Source of the DNA: Ancylobacter tetraedralis
GTDB lineage: Bacteria > Pseudomonadota > Alphaproteobacteria > Rhizobiales > Xanthobacteraceae
Length of the DNA: 62,948 bases
Assembly: GCF_014195655.1 (NCBI RefSeq)
Contig: NZ_JACICD010000015.1
Location: 1-62,948 of the forward strand
Reading direction: 5' to 3'
Position 1 is the stretch's first letter, and each line of letters begins with the position of its first letter. Below, one piece after another: positions 53,743 to 62,672 of the stretch. A program made the position numbers and the translations under genes. Under the pieces are notes generated by a model, which searched no databases, was not told the origin of the DNA, and saw only the letters and a list, made by a program, of their open reading frames with translations.

Positions 53743-55446
53743 ATGAGCAACCGAGATATCGCCGACCTGAAATCTACGAAGGTGAGCGGCCTGCCGACCG
53801 GGAAGATCCTCGTCACCAACGCCACCATCCTGACCATGGACGAGGCCGAAACCACGGCCAGTTCCCTGCTGATAGACGGCGGCCGAATTGTCGCGGTCGA
53901 TCCTTCCGAGGAGCAGGCGAAGGGCGCAGCCATCGTGGACATGGGCGGCAAGACCGTGGTTCCCGGTCTGATCGATGCCCACACCCATATGGAAATGATC
54001 GCCTATGGCTGGAACATCGCCGTCAACGTCAAGCCGCCGCTCGTGAAGTCCATCGACGATATGGTCGAGCGTCTTGCCGAGAAGGCGGCGACCTTGCCGG
54101 CGGGGAAATGGATCCTCGGCCAGGGCATGCATTATCAGAACCAGCACATTGCCGAAGGCCGCTATCCCACTCGCTGGGATCTCGACCGTGCAAGCACCGA
54201 GCATCCGGTGGTGGTGCGCTTCAGCTTCCACATCAACGTCTTCAACTCCAAGGCCCTTGAGGTTCTGGGTGTCGACGCGAACACGCCGGATTCCGACGGC
54301 GGCTATCTGGAGCGCGACGCGAACGGTGTCCCGAACGGTGTATCCAACGACATGTGGCACGCGCTGAACGCGCCGGACTGGCCCTACGAGGAGGTCGGCC
54401 CCGCCCTCGCCAATGCTCAGGCCAGCTTTCTCGAGAACGGCGTCACGGCGATCACCGAATTCACTCTGTTCCGCGGCGGCGTCGACGCCTATCTTGAAAT
54501 GGAACGGCGCAAGGATCTGAAGATCCGCGTCGCACTCTATCCCAAGGTGCCCTCTGTCTGCCCGCTGGAAGAGGCGCTGTCCGGGAAAATCGGCGCACGC
54601 TTCGCCGAAGCGGACCCAAGCAGGCTGAAGCTTGGCGGAATGAAGATGTTCATCGATGGCGGCCTGACCTCCCGCGCTGCGGCGATGTACGAGCCTTATT
54701 GGGATAGCGATCTGAAGGGGCACCTGTCCTTCAAGCCTGAGGAATTCGCGGAAATCGTCAAGAAGCTGCATGGCGCGGGCTATCAGATCTGCGTCCATGC
54801 GATCGGCGATCTGGCGCAGGACGTCGTCCTGGACGCCTTTGCCGCACTGCCTGAGCGCAAGGCCGCGAACGGCGCGGTCCACCGGATTGAGCACGCCGGC
54901 AACTGCCTCTGGACGGACGAGCGCGCCAAGCGCTTCGCGGAACTGGGGGTACTGCCGGTGCCGCAGCCGCCGTTCATCTACACCACGGCCGCCGGCTATC
55001 GTAAGAACCTTGGTCCCGTGCGCGGCGCCGACGTCTTCCCGATGCGCCAGATGGTAATGGACCAGAAGTTCGCTGTCCCCGGCAACTCCGACGCGATCGG
55101 CATTCACCCGAAGCAGCACGTTCCCATGTTCGGCATCTGGGCCATGGTGACGCGCGAGATGAACAATGGCGAGACGCTCAAGGACGGCGAGAACCTCGAC
55201 GTGATGACTTCGCTACGGATGTATACCCGCTTTGCGGCGCGCTCGATCGGACGTGAGCACGAGATCGGCTCCCTAGAGCCGGGTAAGTTCGCCGATTTCG
55301 TCGTGTTCGACGACAATCCGCTGACCGTTCCTGCGGACATGTTGCGCGACATGATGCCGAACCAGACATGGATCGGCGGCGAACAGGTGTTCGCGCATGA
55401 CGCAAACAAGGTCGGCGAGGCAAAGGAAGCCCACGTACCTGCTTGA
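53743..55446 (+). CDS. Amidohydrolase family protein (YtcJ-like)
   Basis: 567 residues. Metal-binding HxH in VVPGLIDAHTHMEMIAYGWN (~75-85), then QGMHYQNQH, KMFIDGGLTSRAA (~300), HAIGDLAQDVVLDA (~350), a His in AVHRIEHAGN (~380), and the C-terminal PGNSDAIGIHP with an Asp (~450). Such proteins (YtcJ/LpxC-unrelated amidohydrolases) cleave amide or N-formyl bonds with zinc. Coming right after the Pot-type importer it probably hydrolyses the imported compound. Confidence 0.9.
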   Translation: MSNRDIADLKSTKVSGLPTGKILVTNATILTMDEAETTASSLLIDGGRIVAVDPSEEQAKGAAIVDMGGKTVVPGLIDAHTHMEMIAYGWNIAVNVKPPLVKSIDDMVERLAEKAATLPAGKWILGQGMHYQNQHIAEGRYPTRWDLDRASTEHPVVVRFSFHINVFNSKALEVLGVDANTPDSDGGYLERDANGVPNGVSNDMWHALNAPDWPYEEVGPALANAQASFLENGVTAITEFTLFRGGVDAYLEMERRKDLKIRVALYPKVPSVCPLEEALSGKIGARFAEADPSRLKLGGMKMFIDGGLTSRAAAMYEPYWDSDLKGHLSFKPEEFAEIVKKLHGAGYQICVHAIGDLAQDVVLDAFAALPERKAANGAVHRIEHAGNCLWTDERAKRFAELGVLPVPQPPFIYTTAAGYRKNLGPVRGADVFPMRQMVMDQKFAVPGNSDAIGIHPKQHVPMFGIWAMVTREMNNGETLKDGENLDVMTSLRMYTRFAARSIGREHEIGSLEPGKFADFVVFDDNPLTVPADMLRDMMPNQTWIGGEQVFAHDANKVGEAKEAHVPA

Positions 55447-55676
55447 AGTCTGTCGGCACCACCTCGTCGTGTGATGCGGGAGCCAACGCTCGCTATGGCT
55501 TGTTCGATCTGAACCGGCCATGGCGGGCGGGGCGCAAGTCTGGTCGAGCGCCACTCCCGGGACGGACTCGGGAGCCATCTGCTGTGCGTCCGTAAAGCGC
55601 CGCACAGCGCCGGCACACTTGGCGAAGCCATGAACCTCTTCCAAGCTTCATCCGGTCTGCAACCTGAGAGTCTGAA

Positions 55677-56795
55677 ATGACGAACCTCACCCAGGTCTCG
55701 CCTCACCCTGTATGTCACTCCAGCTCGCAGCCGCGCGACTGGCTGTGCACCGCCATTCAGCGCATTGAGGCGGACATCAATCGCTCCGCCGACACGCATC
55801 TCATCCGCGTTCCGCTTCCCGCGCTACCCGGGATCACACTCTATCTGAAAGACGAGTCGAACCATCCGACCGGCAGCCTCAAGCATCGGCTCGCACGCTC
55901 GCTGTTTCTTTACGCGCTGTGCAACGGCTGGATCGGGCCCCAGACGCTCATCGTCGAGGCGTCGAGCGGCTCGACCGCGGTATCGGAAGCCTATTTCGCT
56001 CGCTTGATCGGCCTCGATTTCGTGGCGGTGATGCCCTGCACCACCTCGCCGGAGAAGATCGCGGCTATCGAATTTCAGGGTGGTCGCTGCCACCTCGTCG
56101 AGAATCCCAAGACCGTCTATGGCGAGGCCGCCGAACTCGCCCGCAAGTCGGGTGGCTTCTACATCGACCAGTTCACTTTCGCCGAGCGCGCGACTGACTG
56201 GCGCGGCAACAACAACATTGCGGAATCGATCTTCAGCCAGATGTCGCACGAGCCCGATCCCGTGCCGTGGTGGATCGTGACGGGCGCGGGCACCGGCGGC
56301 ACCTCGGCAACGATCGGGCGCTATATACGCTACCAGCGCCACACAACCCGGCTTTGCATCGCCGACCCCACGGAATCGGTGTTCCATCGGCACTACGAGG
56401 ATCGATCGGTAATGGAGGTGGAGCACTGCCGATCCGTCATCGAGGGCATTGGCCGCCCGCGTGTCGAACCCTCATTCATTCCTGACGTGGTCGATCGGAT
56501 GATCACGGTTCCGGACACGTTGTCCGTCGCCACCATGCGCGTTATCAGCGACATGCTCGGCCGCCGCTGTGGCGGCTCCACGGGGACCAGCGTCTACGCG
56601 GCGCTCAGACTGGCAGAGGAGATGGCGGCTTCCGGCGGAACGGGGTCGATCGTCTCCATTCTGTGCGACTCGGGCGAGCGTTACGCTTCCACGCTCTACA
56701 ATGACGCCTGGCTTGCCGCGCGCGGCATCGAGATCGCTGCCCCCATGGCGCGATTGGAGAGTTTCTTGGGCGGTAAAAGCGGCCTTCTCCTGTAG
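55677..56795 (+). CDS. PLP-dependent cysteine-synthase-like enzyme (Cds1-like)
   Basis: 372 residues. PLP fold type II: Schiff-base Lys in [15 protein letters not shown] (~63), [19 protein letters not shown] (~97), PLP-phosphate loop [15 protein letters not shown] (~202), [15 protein letters not shown] near the end and the extended C-terminus [20 protein letters not shown], which marks cysteine-desulfhydrase-like Cds1 more than CysK. It could release sulfide or ammonia from a beta-substituted amino acid. It lies 230 bp after the amidohydrolase; an IS3 element begins 48 bp after its stop. Confidence 0.88.
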   Translation: MTNLTQVSPHPVCHSSSQPRDWLCTAIQRIEADINRSADTHLIRVPLPALPGITLYLKDESNHPTGSLKHRLARSLFLYALCNGWIGPQTLIVEASSGSTAVSEAYFARLIGLDFVAVMPCTTSPEKIAAIEFQGGRCHLVENPKTVYGEAAELARKSGGFYIDQFTFAERATDWRGNNNIAESIFSQMSHEPDPVPWWIVTGAGTGGTSATIGRYIRYQRHTTRLCIADPTESVFHRHYEDRSVMEVEHCRSVIEGIGRPRVEPSFIPDVVDRMITVPDTLSVATMRVISDMLGRRCGGSTGTSVYAALRLAEEMAASGGTGSIVSILCDSGERYASTLYNDAWLAARGIEIAAPMARLESFLGGKSGLLL

Positions 56796-56901
56796 ATTCC
56801 ACCTCCGCGCCTCATCGGTTTGGCGCGTTCGTTTGTGTTGACTTGACCTGAGACCCTTTTCTCCTCCGGTTTAGGGGAGAGTCCGAGGGTTGATTTTGGC
56901 C

Positions 56902-57741
56902 TCAGGCGGCCGCGGTTTCCAGTGCGATTGTTGCCGCGAACTCGGCAGGGGATCGATTGCCGAGAGCTGAGTGGGGGCGGTTCACATTGTAGTCCTCCTT
57001 CCATGAGGTGATGGCGGCACGGGCTTGGCCCAGGCTCGAGAACAGGGTCTCGTTCAGGCATTCGTCACGGAAGCGGCCGTTGAAGCTCTCGACGAAACCG
57101 TTCTGCATAGGCTTGCCGGGAGCGATGTAATGCCATTCGACGCCGCTCTGCTGGCACCATTTGAGAACAGCCATCGAGGTCAGCTCCGTGCCGTTGTCGG
57201 AAACGATGGTCGCAGGCCTGCCCCGGATAGCGAGCAGCGCGTCGAGCTCGCGCGTCACCCGAAGGCCCGAGAGCGAGGTGTCGGCCACCAGCGCCAGGCA
57301 CTCCCGGCTGAAGTCGTCGACCACGGCCAGCACCCGGAAGCGCCGTCCGTCCGTGAAGGCGTCCGACACGAAGTCGAGGCTCTAGCGGACGTTGACCCGA
57401 TCCGGGACCAGGATGGGACGCCGGGTACCAAGCGCGCGCTTGCGCCCCCCGCGCCGGCGCACCTGGAGCTTTTCTTCCCGGTAGAGCCGGCGCAGCTTCT
57501 TCTGGTTCATGACGATGCCCTGGCGCCTCAGCATGACGTGGATGCGCCGGTAGCCGAAGCGGCGGCGCTCGCCGGCCACGGCCCGCATGGCTTCCCGCAG
57601 GCTGGCGTCATCGGGACGTACACTCCGGTAGCGCACGCTGGTGCGATCAACGCTCAGCGCCTTGCACGCCCGACGCTGGCTCACCCCGTGCGCGGCACAG
57701 GCGTGAGCCACGGCTTTGCGCCTTGCATCGGGCGTCACCAT
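56902..57741 (-). pseudogene. IS3-family transposase OrfB, interrupted by one amber codon
   Basis: Two parts in one frame. Part one (57741-57385) holds VAHACAAHGVSQRRACKALS...RKRALGTRRPILVPDRVNVR; TAG at 57382-57384 stands where [14 protein letters not shown] proteins have Trp (TGG to TAG). Part two (to 56902) is the DDE integrase core: [40 protein letters not shown] (second Asp) and [15 protein letters not shown] with the catalytic Glu. Full protein would be ~280 residues. Otherwise undamaged. Confidence 0.9.
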
Positions 57742-58001
57742 TTTTTTGCGCTGACATCCTTCAGGATCGCGTTGTCGAGCATCTGCTCGGCCAGCAGCTT
57801 CTTCAGCCGCGCGTTCTCCTCCTCGAGCGCCTTCAGCCGCCGGGCATCGGACATATCCATGCCGCCGTACTTGGCCTTGAACTTGTAGAAGGTCGCCGAG
57901 GAGATGCCGTGCTTGCGGCAGACGTCAGCCGTCTTCGCGCCGGCCTCCTGCTCCTTCAGCATCCCGATGATCTGTTCCTCTGTGAACCGTGAGGCTCGCA
58001 T
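57735..58001 (-). CDS. IS3-family transposase OrfA
   Basis: 88 residues: MRASRFTEEQIIGMLKEQEA begins a helix-turn-helix (KTADVCRKHGISSATFYKFKAKYGG), then a leucine-zipper-like stretch (ARRLKALEEENARLKKLLAE). It ends ...DVSAKKW at a run of seven A (57741-57747 as T on the + strand) that overlaps the orfB start, the usual place for -1 programmed frameshifting in this family. Helps bind the ends of the element. Confidence 0.92.
   Translation of the reverse strand: MRASRFTEEQIIGMLKEQEAGAKTADVCRKHGISSATFYKFKAKYGGMDMSDARRLKALEEENARLKKLLAEQMLDNAILKDVSAKKW
57741..57747 (-). promoter_or_regulatory. Likely -1 frameshift site of the IS3 element (A7 run)
   Basis: Seven consecutive A on the coding strand lie just before the orfA stop and at the orfB start. 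Many IS3 members make the OrfAB transposase by slipping on such runs. Here the fusion would still meet the amber codon in orfB. Confidence 0.6.
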
Positions 58002-58060
58002 CGTCCGTCTCCATGATCAACGGACTCTACTCAAATCTGGAGGAGGATCAGGGTCTCAGG

Positions 58061-58972
58061 TCACTGTGCGAGCCGTCCGGCGGCGAAGTCGCGGGCGAGC
58101 GCGATGAAGGCTTGGAAGGCTGCGGAGGGATTGCGTCGATTGGAATAATAGAGGCACAGCGGCACGAGCGGCGGCGTCCAGTCTTCGAGAATGCGAACGA
58201 GCCGACCAGCCGCGAAATCGTCGCGTACATCGGTTTCCATGAAATAGCCGATGCCCACGCCGTTCGTCACCGCGATCCGAGCCAGGGACGCTTCGTCGAG
58301 GGTGATCGGGCCCTCGACGTCGAGCTGCAATTCCTCGCTACTCTTCTCGAAGCGCCATCGGAACAAGGCGCCGTTGGGAAGCCGCACGCGAACGCAGGGG
58401 TAAGCGAGCAACTCCTGCGGCATCTGCGGTATGGCCCTGCTTTCAAAGAAGGCGGGAGATGCCGCCACCGCCATGCGCCGCATCTGGCCCAGCGGGATGG
58501 CGATCGCGTCGCTGGGCACCAGATCCGCGCTGCGCACGCCCAGATCGAAACCGGCGGCCACGACATCGACGAGCCGTCCCTCGGTGACGAGGTCGACATG
58601 GACCTGCGGATAGCGCTGTAGATAGGCTAGAACGAGTGGCGCCATGATCTCGCGCGCCGCCGTCGCGAAGGCGTTGATGCGCAAGGTGCCGGACGGCGTC
58701 TCCTGCTGGGAGCGCGCCGTGTTCATCGCCTTTTGAATGTCCTCGAGCGCTGGTTTGATCTGCGCAACGAAAATCCGCCCGGCGTAAGTGAGCGAGACGC
58801 TGCGTGTGGTGCGATTGAACAATCGCACGGCAAGCTCCCGCTCCAGCTTGCCCACCGCGTTGCTGATGGCCGTGGTCGATATGCCGAGGTCGAGCGCCGC
58901 CGCCCGAAACGAGCCGCACCGAACAATGGCGAGAACCGCCTCGAGCTCGATCAGGGAATGGCGGAGGCTCAT
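58061..58972 (-). CDS. LysR-family regulator whose stop codon comes from the IS3 end
   Basis: 303 residues. N-terminal winged helix: [59 protein letters not shown]. The effector domain runs to ...[13 protein letters not shown]. The TGA stop (58063-58061) is the first three bases of the IS3 terminal repeat TGACCTGAGACCC. The C-terminus may therefore be a little shorter than in the original gene; length is still normal. It is divergent from the NTF2-like/SDR pair at 59069 and probably regulates it. Confidence 0.92.
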   Translation of the reverse strand: MSLRHSLIELEAVLAIVRCGSFRAAALDLGISTTAISNAVGKLERELAVRLFNRTTRSVSLTYAGRIFVAQIKPALEDIQKAMNTARSQQETPSGTLRINAFATAAREIMAPLVLAYLQRYPQVHVDLVTEGRLVDVVAAGFDLGVRSADLVPSDAIAIPLGQMRRMAVAASPAFFESRAIPQMPQELLAYPCVRVRLPNGALFRWRFEKSSEELQLDVEGPITLDEASLARIAVTNGVGIGYFMETDVRDDFAAGRLVRILEDWTPPLVPLCLYYSNRRNPSAAFQAFIALARDFAAGRLAQ

Positions 58973-59068
58973 TGTTCCGCTTTCCGTAACATCCTATGCC
59001 GATTTGTCTCGATTATCAGGAGAAAAGTCCATGGCTAAATGAGCCTCATCACCGTCGAGGAGATGAAC

Positions 59069-59398
59069 ATGCCAATGGACCTACCCAACCCAATCGCCGA
59101 CTTTGTCGTGGCAAACGCCCGGCTCGACATCGACGGCATGTTAAGGCCTTTCCTGCGCGACGCCGTCTTCATCGACAACGGCAAGCGCTTCACGGGGCAC
59201 GCGGCTATCCGCCAGCTGTTCGAGGAAGAAGTGATCCCGGTAAAGGCGATCTTCACGCCCGAAACGGTTCGGGAAGAAGACGGCGATGTCGTGGTTGAAG
59301 GTCCCGCTCATGGTGACTTCCCGGGCAGCCCGCTCCGCTTCACCTATCGCTTCACGCTGGTGCACGGCGCCATCAAGGCTCTGGAGACCACGGTATGA
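59069..59398 (+). CDS. NTF2/SnoaL-like protein
   Basis: ATG 59069 (MPMDLPNPIADFVVANARLD) fits CGAGGAG 7 bp upstream; ATG 59039 and 59063 are alternatives. About 109 residues: FLRDAVFIDNGKRFTGHAAI with a DxG..F.GH pattern and FPGSPLRFTYRFTLVHGAIK, typical of NTF2-like proteins with ring-hydroxylase-beta or ketosteroid-isomerase-like fold. Its stop overlaps the following SDR start (ATGA). Confidence 0.8.
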   Translation: MPMDLPNPIADFVVANARLDIDGMLRPFLRDAVFIDNGKRFTGHAAIRQLFEEEVIPVKAIFTPETVREEDGDVVVEGPAHGDFPGSPLRFTYRFTLVHGAIKALETTV

Positions 59399-60183
59399 CC
59401 ATCAAGGCAGATCCGACCGAGTTCGCCGGCAAGCGCGTGCTCGTCAGCGGCGGCACCAAGGGTCTCGGCCGCGCCACGGTCGAGCGCTTTCTTGCCGGTG
59501 GCGCGCGCGTCATCACCGCCGCCCGGGCGATCAGGGATCCCATAGCAGGGGTCGACTATGTCCAGGCGAACCTGACCACGCCAGAGGGCGGCGAAACGCT
59601 GGCCAAGGCGGCGCTCGGGCGGCTGGGCGGCATCGATATCCTTGCCCATGTTGTCGGGGGCTCGGCTTCACCCGCTGGTGGCTTCGTCGCGTTGACGGAC
59701 GAGCACTGGCTTGCCGAGCTTAATCTCAACTTGCTTGCGACCGTCCGACTCGACCGCCTGCTGATCCCGCAGATGCTCGAGCGAGGCGCGGGCGTCGTGG
59801 TGCACGTTACCTCGATCCAGTCGGTCTTGCCGCTGCCCGAATCCACGACCGGCTATGCCGCTGCCAAGGCTGCGTTGAGGACCTACAGCAAGTCGATCTC
59901 GAAGGAACTCGGTCCCAAGGGCGTGCGGGTCAACGCCGTCTCACCCGGCTGGATCATGACGGAGGCCGCGGGAGATTTTGTCCGAATGCTTCAGGCCGCC
60001 AATGGCGGCACGATCGAAGACGCGCGCCAGTCCGTGCTCGATGCCCTGGGCGGGATCTCGATCGGGCGGGGAGCCGAGCCCGAAGAAGTGGCCGACCTTA
60101 TCGCCTATCTCGCCGCCGACCGCGCCGCTGCGATCCACGGCGCCGAGTTCGTCATCGACGGCGGGACGATCCGCACCGTCTGA
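59395..60183 (+). CDS. Short-chain dehydrogenase/reductase (SDR)
   Basis: 262 residues. SGGTKGLGRATVERFLAGGA (cofactor site, ~18-37), AHVVGGSASPAGG (NNAG position as HVVGG, ~82), HVTSIQSVLPLPESTTGYAAAKAAL (catalytic Ser and Tyr-Lys, ~143-165) and EFVIDGGTIRTV. Coupled to the NTF2-like gene and divergent from LysR, forming a compact LysR-NTF2-SDR cassette frequent in proteobacteria. Likely NADP(H)-dependent; substrate unknown. Confidence 0.9.
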   Translation: MTIKADPTEFAGKRVLVSGGTKGLGRATVERFLAGGARVITAARAIRDPIAGVDYVQANLTTPEGGETLAKAALGRLGGIDILAHVVGGSASPAGGFVALTDEHWLAELNLNLLATVRLDRLLIPQMLERGAGVVVHVTSIQSVLPLPESTTGYAAAKAALRTYSKSISKELGPKGVRVNAVSPGWIMTEAAGDFVRMLQAANGGTIEDARQSVLDALGGISIGRGAEPEEVADLIAYLAADRAAAIHGAEFVIDGGTIRTV

Positions 60184-60692
60184 GGGCCACGCCAGGCGCT
60201 CGCCCGCCGAATGGCGGGCATTGCGATATCGTCGAGACCGGCAATGAGAGCTGGCGCTTCAAGAACAGATTCTGAACCACGCTCGCTTGCGGCACGGCTG
60301 CGCAACCCCAACCAGCTCCGCCGCGCCGCCTCTTGACAGCCTCACCTCATCAAGGGGTCAATATTGGGCGCCGATCGAGTGGCAAGATGGCGTGCCGTTT
60401 GACAGTGTGTCGCGCACCGTGTCGGTCGAGCGGGACAGCTCGCCACGCGCGTGCTTGTCCGACCAGCCAGCGACCATGGTCTCGGTCATCACGTTTGTCG
60501 CACGGCTTGCGACCGGACGCGCCATCATCGGTAAGGCAGCGACGTAGACGGAAGGCTCTTCTGGCGAGGACAGCCCAATGACCAGCAGGTTTCGGGCAGT
60601 GACCGGAGAAGCCGGAACCGGGTCGGCAGCAGAACGGCGGATATCTGCCCAGCAAGAGCCAAAAACCGGCCGGTCCGCTTCCGGTCCGATAG
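60184..60692. other. Spacer with an unidentified open frame on the minus strand
   Basis: On the minus strand 60358-60690 stays open and reads TARNLLVIGLSSPEEPSVYV, later TMVAGWSDKHARGELSRSTD, ending CHSIGAQY and a stop. It has no visible start and is cut by the IS1182 end, so it could be the tail of a disrupted gene. I do not recognise it. Nothing else is supported here. Confidence 0.35.
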
Positions 60693-62215
60693 TGTTGAAA
60701 AAGTCGGTGTTGCTGGGTGTGTGAAGTCCTGATTCAGTCGTCCCTGGGATGGAGGACATGCTGATGATGGGCGAGCGGACGGTGATCCAAGAGGCGCTGT
60801 TCTACGAGTTCAGCCTCGAGCGGCACGTCCCGGCCGGCCACCTCGTGCGAGCCGTTGATAGGTTCGTCGACCTGTCCGGCATCCGCGCACATCTCCGCCC
60901 ATTTTACAGCGAGACCGGCCGGCCCTCGATCGACCCGGAGCTGATGATCCGGATGCTGCTCGTCGGCTATTGCTTTGGCATCCGATCCGAGCGGCGGCTG
61001 TGCGAGGAGGTTCACGTCAACCTCGCCTATCGCTGGTTCTGCCGGCTCGGGCTGGAAGGTGACGTGCCTGACCATTCCACCTTCTCGAAGAACCGGCATG
61101 GCCGCTTCCGCGACAGTGACCTGCTGCGCGAGCTGTTCGAGACGACGGTCCGGCGCTGCGTCGAGGAAGGTCTTGTTGGCGGTGAAGGCTTCGCCGTCGA
61201 TGCCAGCCTGATCAAGGCGGATGCGAACAAGCAGCGCTCGGCTGATGGCTCCGAGACGGTCGACTGGGCCACTCTCGCCGAAACCCGGCGATCGGTCCGG
61301 GAATATCTCGACACGCTCGACGAGGCCGCTTGGGGAGCGGCCAGCGAGGTGAAGCCGAAGTTCGTGTCGAAATCGGACCCGGCCGCACAGTGGACCGGCG
61401 CGCTGAAGGGGCATGCCTTCTTCGCCTACGCGACCAACTACCTGATCGATCTCGACCATGCCGTCATCGTCGATGTCGAAGCTTGCCGCGCCATCCGGCA
61501 GGCCGAGGTCGGGGCAGCGCGCACCATGATCGAACGCACTCAGGACCGCTTCGACCTCTGGCCCGCGCGCCTCGCCGCCGACAGCGCTTATGGCTCGGCT
61601 GAGAACCTCGCCTGGCTGGTCCACGAGCGCGGGATCGAACCCCACATCCCGGTGTTCGACAAGTCCGAGCGCCAGGACGGCACTTTCAGCCGGTCCGACT
61701 TCACCTACGATCGCAATGCCGACGCCTATGTCTGTCCTGCCGGCAAGCTGTTGCGGCAGCGACAGAAGGCCTATCGAACGCCGCGTCCGCTGGTCGATGA
61801 TGACGGCATGATGCGCTACCGCGCCAGCAAGCTGGACTGCGAGGCCTGCTCGTTGAAGCCCCGGTGCTGTCCCAATACGCCCGCTCGCAAGATCCCCCGC
61901 TCGATTCACGAGGGCGCCCGCGATATGGCACGGGACATCGCCGCCACCGACGACTACGTCACCTCGCGCCGGCAGCGGAAGAAGGTGGAGATGCTGTTCG
62001 CCCATCTGAAGCGCATCCTGAGGCTCGACCGACTGCGACTACGTGGCCCGAACGGCGCCCGCGACGAGTTCCACCTCGCCGCCGCAGCGCAGAACCTCCG
62101 GAAGCTCGCCAAGCTCCTGCCGAACGGGCCGCAGGCCATGGCGGCCTGAGAAGGAGAGGCTGCACGCCCGACGCGAGCGGTGATGTCACCACCCTCCAGC
62201 ACCGACTTTTTCAAC
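60693..62215 (+). mobile_element. IS1182-family insertion sequence, apparently intact
   Basis: GTTGAAAAAGTCGGTG at 60693-60708 is repeated inverted and perfectly at 62200-62215. The 1523-bp element holds one undamaged transposase gene. The flanks CCGAT (60685-60689) and ATCGG (62219-62223) are themselves inverted at equal distance (3 bases) from the ends. This suggests insertion in or near a palindromic target. Confidence 0.92.
60764..62149 (+). CDS. IS1182-family transposase, full length
   Basis: The open frame starts at ATG 60749, but ATG 60764 (MMGERTVIQEALFYEFSLER) has the better spacing to GGAGG (60751-60755); product about 461 residues. N-terminal DUF772-like region YSETGRPSIDPELMIRMLLV (~50) and ERRLCEEVHVNLAYRWFCRL, DDE region with AVDASLIKADANKQRSADGS, KGHAFFAYATNYLIDLDHAV, and WPARLAADSAYGSAENLAWL, then a Cys-rich zinc segment (LDCEACSLKPRCCPNT) and VEMLFAHLKRILRLDRLRLR. 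All three catalytic positions seem intact. The remnant at 20872-21490 matches its C-terminal half. Confidence 0.93.
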   Translation: MMGERTVIQEALFYEFSLERHVPAGHLVRAVDRFVDLSGIRAHLRPFYSETGRPSIDPELMIRMLLVGYCFGIRSERRLCEEVHVNLAYRWFCRLGLEGDVPDHSTFSKNRHGRFRDSDLLRELFETTVRRCVEEGLVGGEGFAVDASLIKADANKQRSADGSETVDWATLAETRRSVREYLDTLDEAAWGAASEVKPKFVSKSDPAAQWTGALKGHAFFAYATNYLIDLDHAVIVDVEACRAIRQAEVGAARTMIERTQDRFDLWPARLAADSAYGSAENLAWLVHERGIEPHIPVFDKSERQDGTFSRSDFTYDRNADAYVCPAGKLLRQRQKAYRTPRPLVDDDGMMRYRASKLDCEACSLKPRCCPNTPARKIPRSIHEGARDMARDIAATDDYVTSRRQRKKVEMLFAHLKRILRLDRLRLRGPNGARDEFHLAAAAQNLRKLAKLLPNGPQAMAA

Positions 62216-62223
62216 GACATCGG

Positions 62224-62667
62224 TCAACTCCGGCTACTCCGTCCTTCTTCGCTCCCAACATCCTCCACGATCTCCTGCCGAAGCTGCGGCCCCTTGGCGA
62301 GGCGCCGGCCGAGTGCGCTTGTGTAGGCTGCGTAGCGCTCGGAGAGCTTGGCCCGGGCGGCCTGGGCCGCAGGTTCCGGCAGCGCGGGGGTGGTGGCAAG
62401 CCAGAAGCGGATGAAGGTGGCGAAGGCCTCTGTCGAGATGCCGAGATCACGCTCCAGCCGCGCGAGGCGGCGATCGATCTGGCCGAGACGCCGGGCGAGA
62501 GCGGCCTCCTGGCGCTCGGCACTGTCGGGCGACAGGAAAGAGGCGATCGCGGCCTGGGCGATCAGGGATATAGACTGGTCGCGCTGGGCGGCGTAGTGCG
62601 CCAGCATGTCCATGATGTCGGGCTCGAGATAGACGGAGATCTGCGCTTTCTTCGAGCGGCCTGCCAT
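62224..62667 (-). CDS. CopG/ribbon-helix-helix-type protein of the traG-trb region
   Basis: ATG 62667 (MAGRSKKAQISVYLEPDIMD) or GTG 62676, which overlaps the traG stop (GTGA). About 147 residues: ribbon-helix-helix start QISVYLEPDIMDMLAHYAAQ, then a long helical region ARRLGQIDRRLARLERDLGI and FIRFWLATTPALPEPAAQAA. In Tn4371-like and related alphaproteobacterial elements this gene stands between traG and trbB. Its last residues (EEGRSSRS) end only 9 bp before the IS1182 element, and may be altered by it. Confidence 0.85.
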   Translation of the reverse strand: MAGRSKKAQISVYLEPDIMDMLAHYAAQRDQSISLIAQAAIASFLSPDSAERQEAALARRLGQIDRRLARLERDLGISTEAFATFIRFWLATTPALPEPAAQAARAKLSERYAAYTSALGRRLAKGPQLRQEIVEDVGSEEGRSSRS

Positions 62668-62672
62668 GGCGA

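Larger units (their letters stand above)
56844..58063 (-). mobile_element. IS3-family insertion sequence, both ends present
   Basis: TGACCTGAGACCC at 56844-56856 is repeated inverted at 58051-58063 (GGGTCTCAGGTCA), framing 1220 bp that hold orfA and orfB on the minus strand with a possible slippage site. No matching target duplication is visible next to the ends (GACT before, CTGT after), which suggests a past IS-mediated deletion or recombination. Confidence 0.9.

Noticed and set aside
53677..55119. 480-residue open frame on the - strand
   Set aside because: Mirror of the amidohydrolase gene, which carries HxH and further metal-ligand motifs on the + strand.
5007..57384. Genome-wide recoding of TAG
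   Set aside because: All three in-frame TAG codons are in mobile genes, which decay often. Metabolic genes here use TAG as a normal stop (for example after tctB at 17471-17473), so recoding is not supported.
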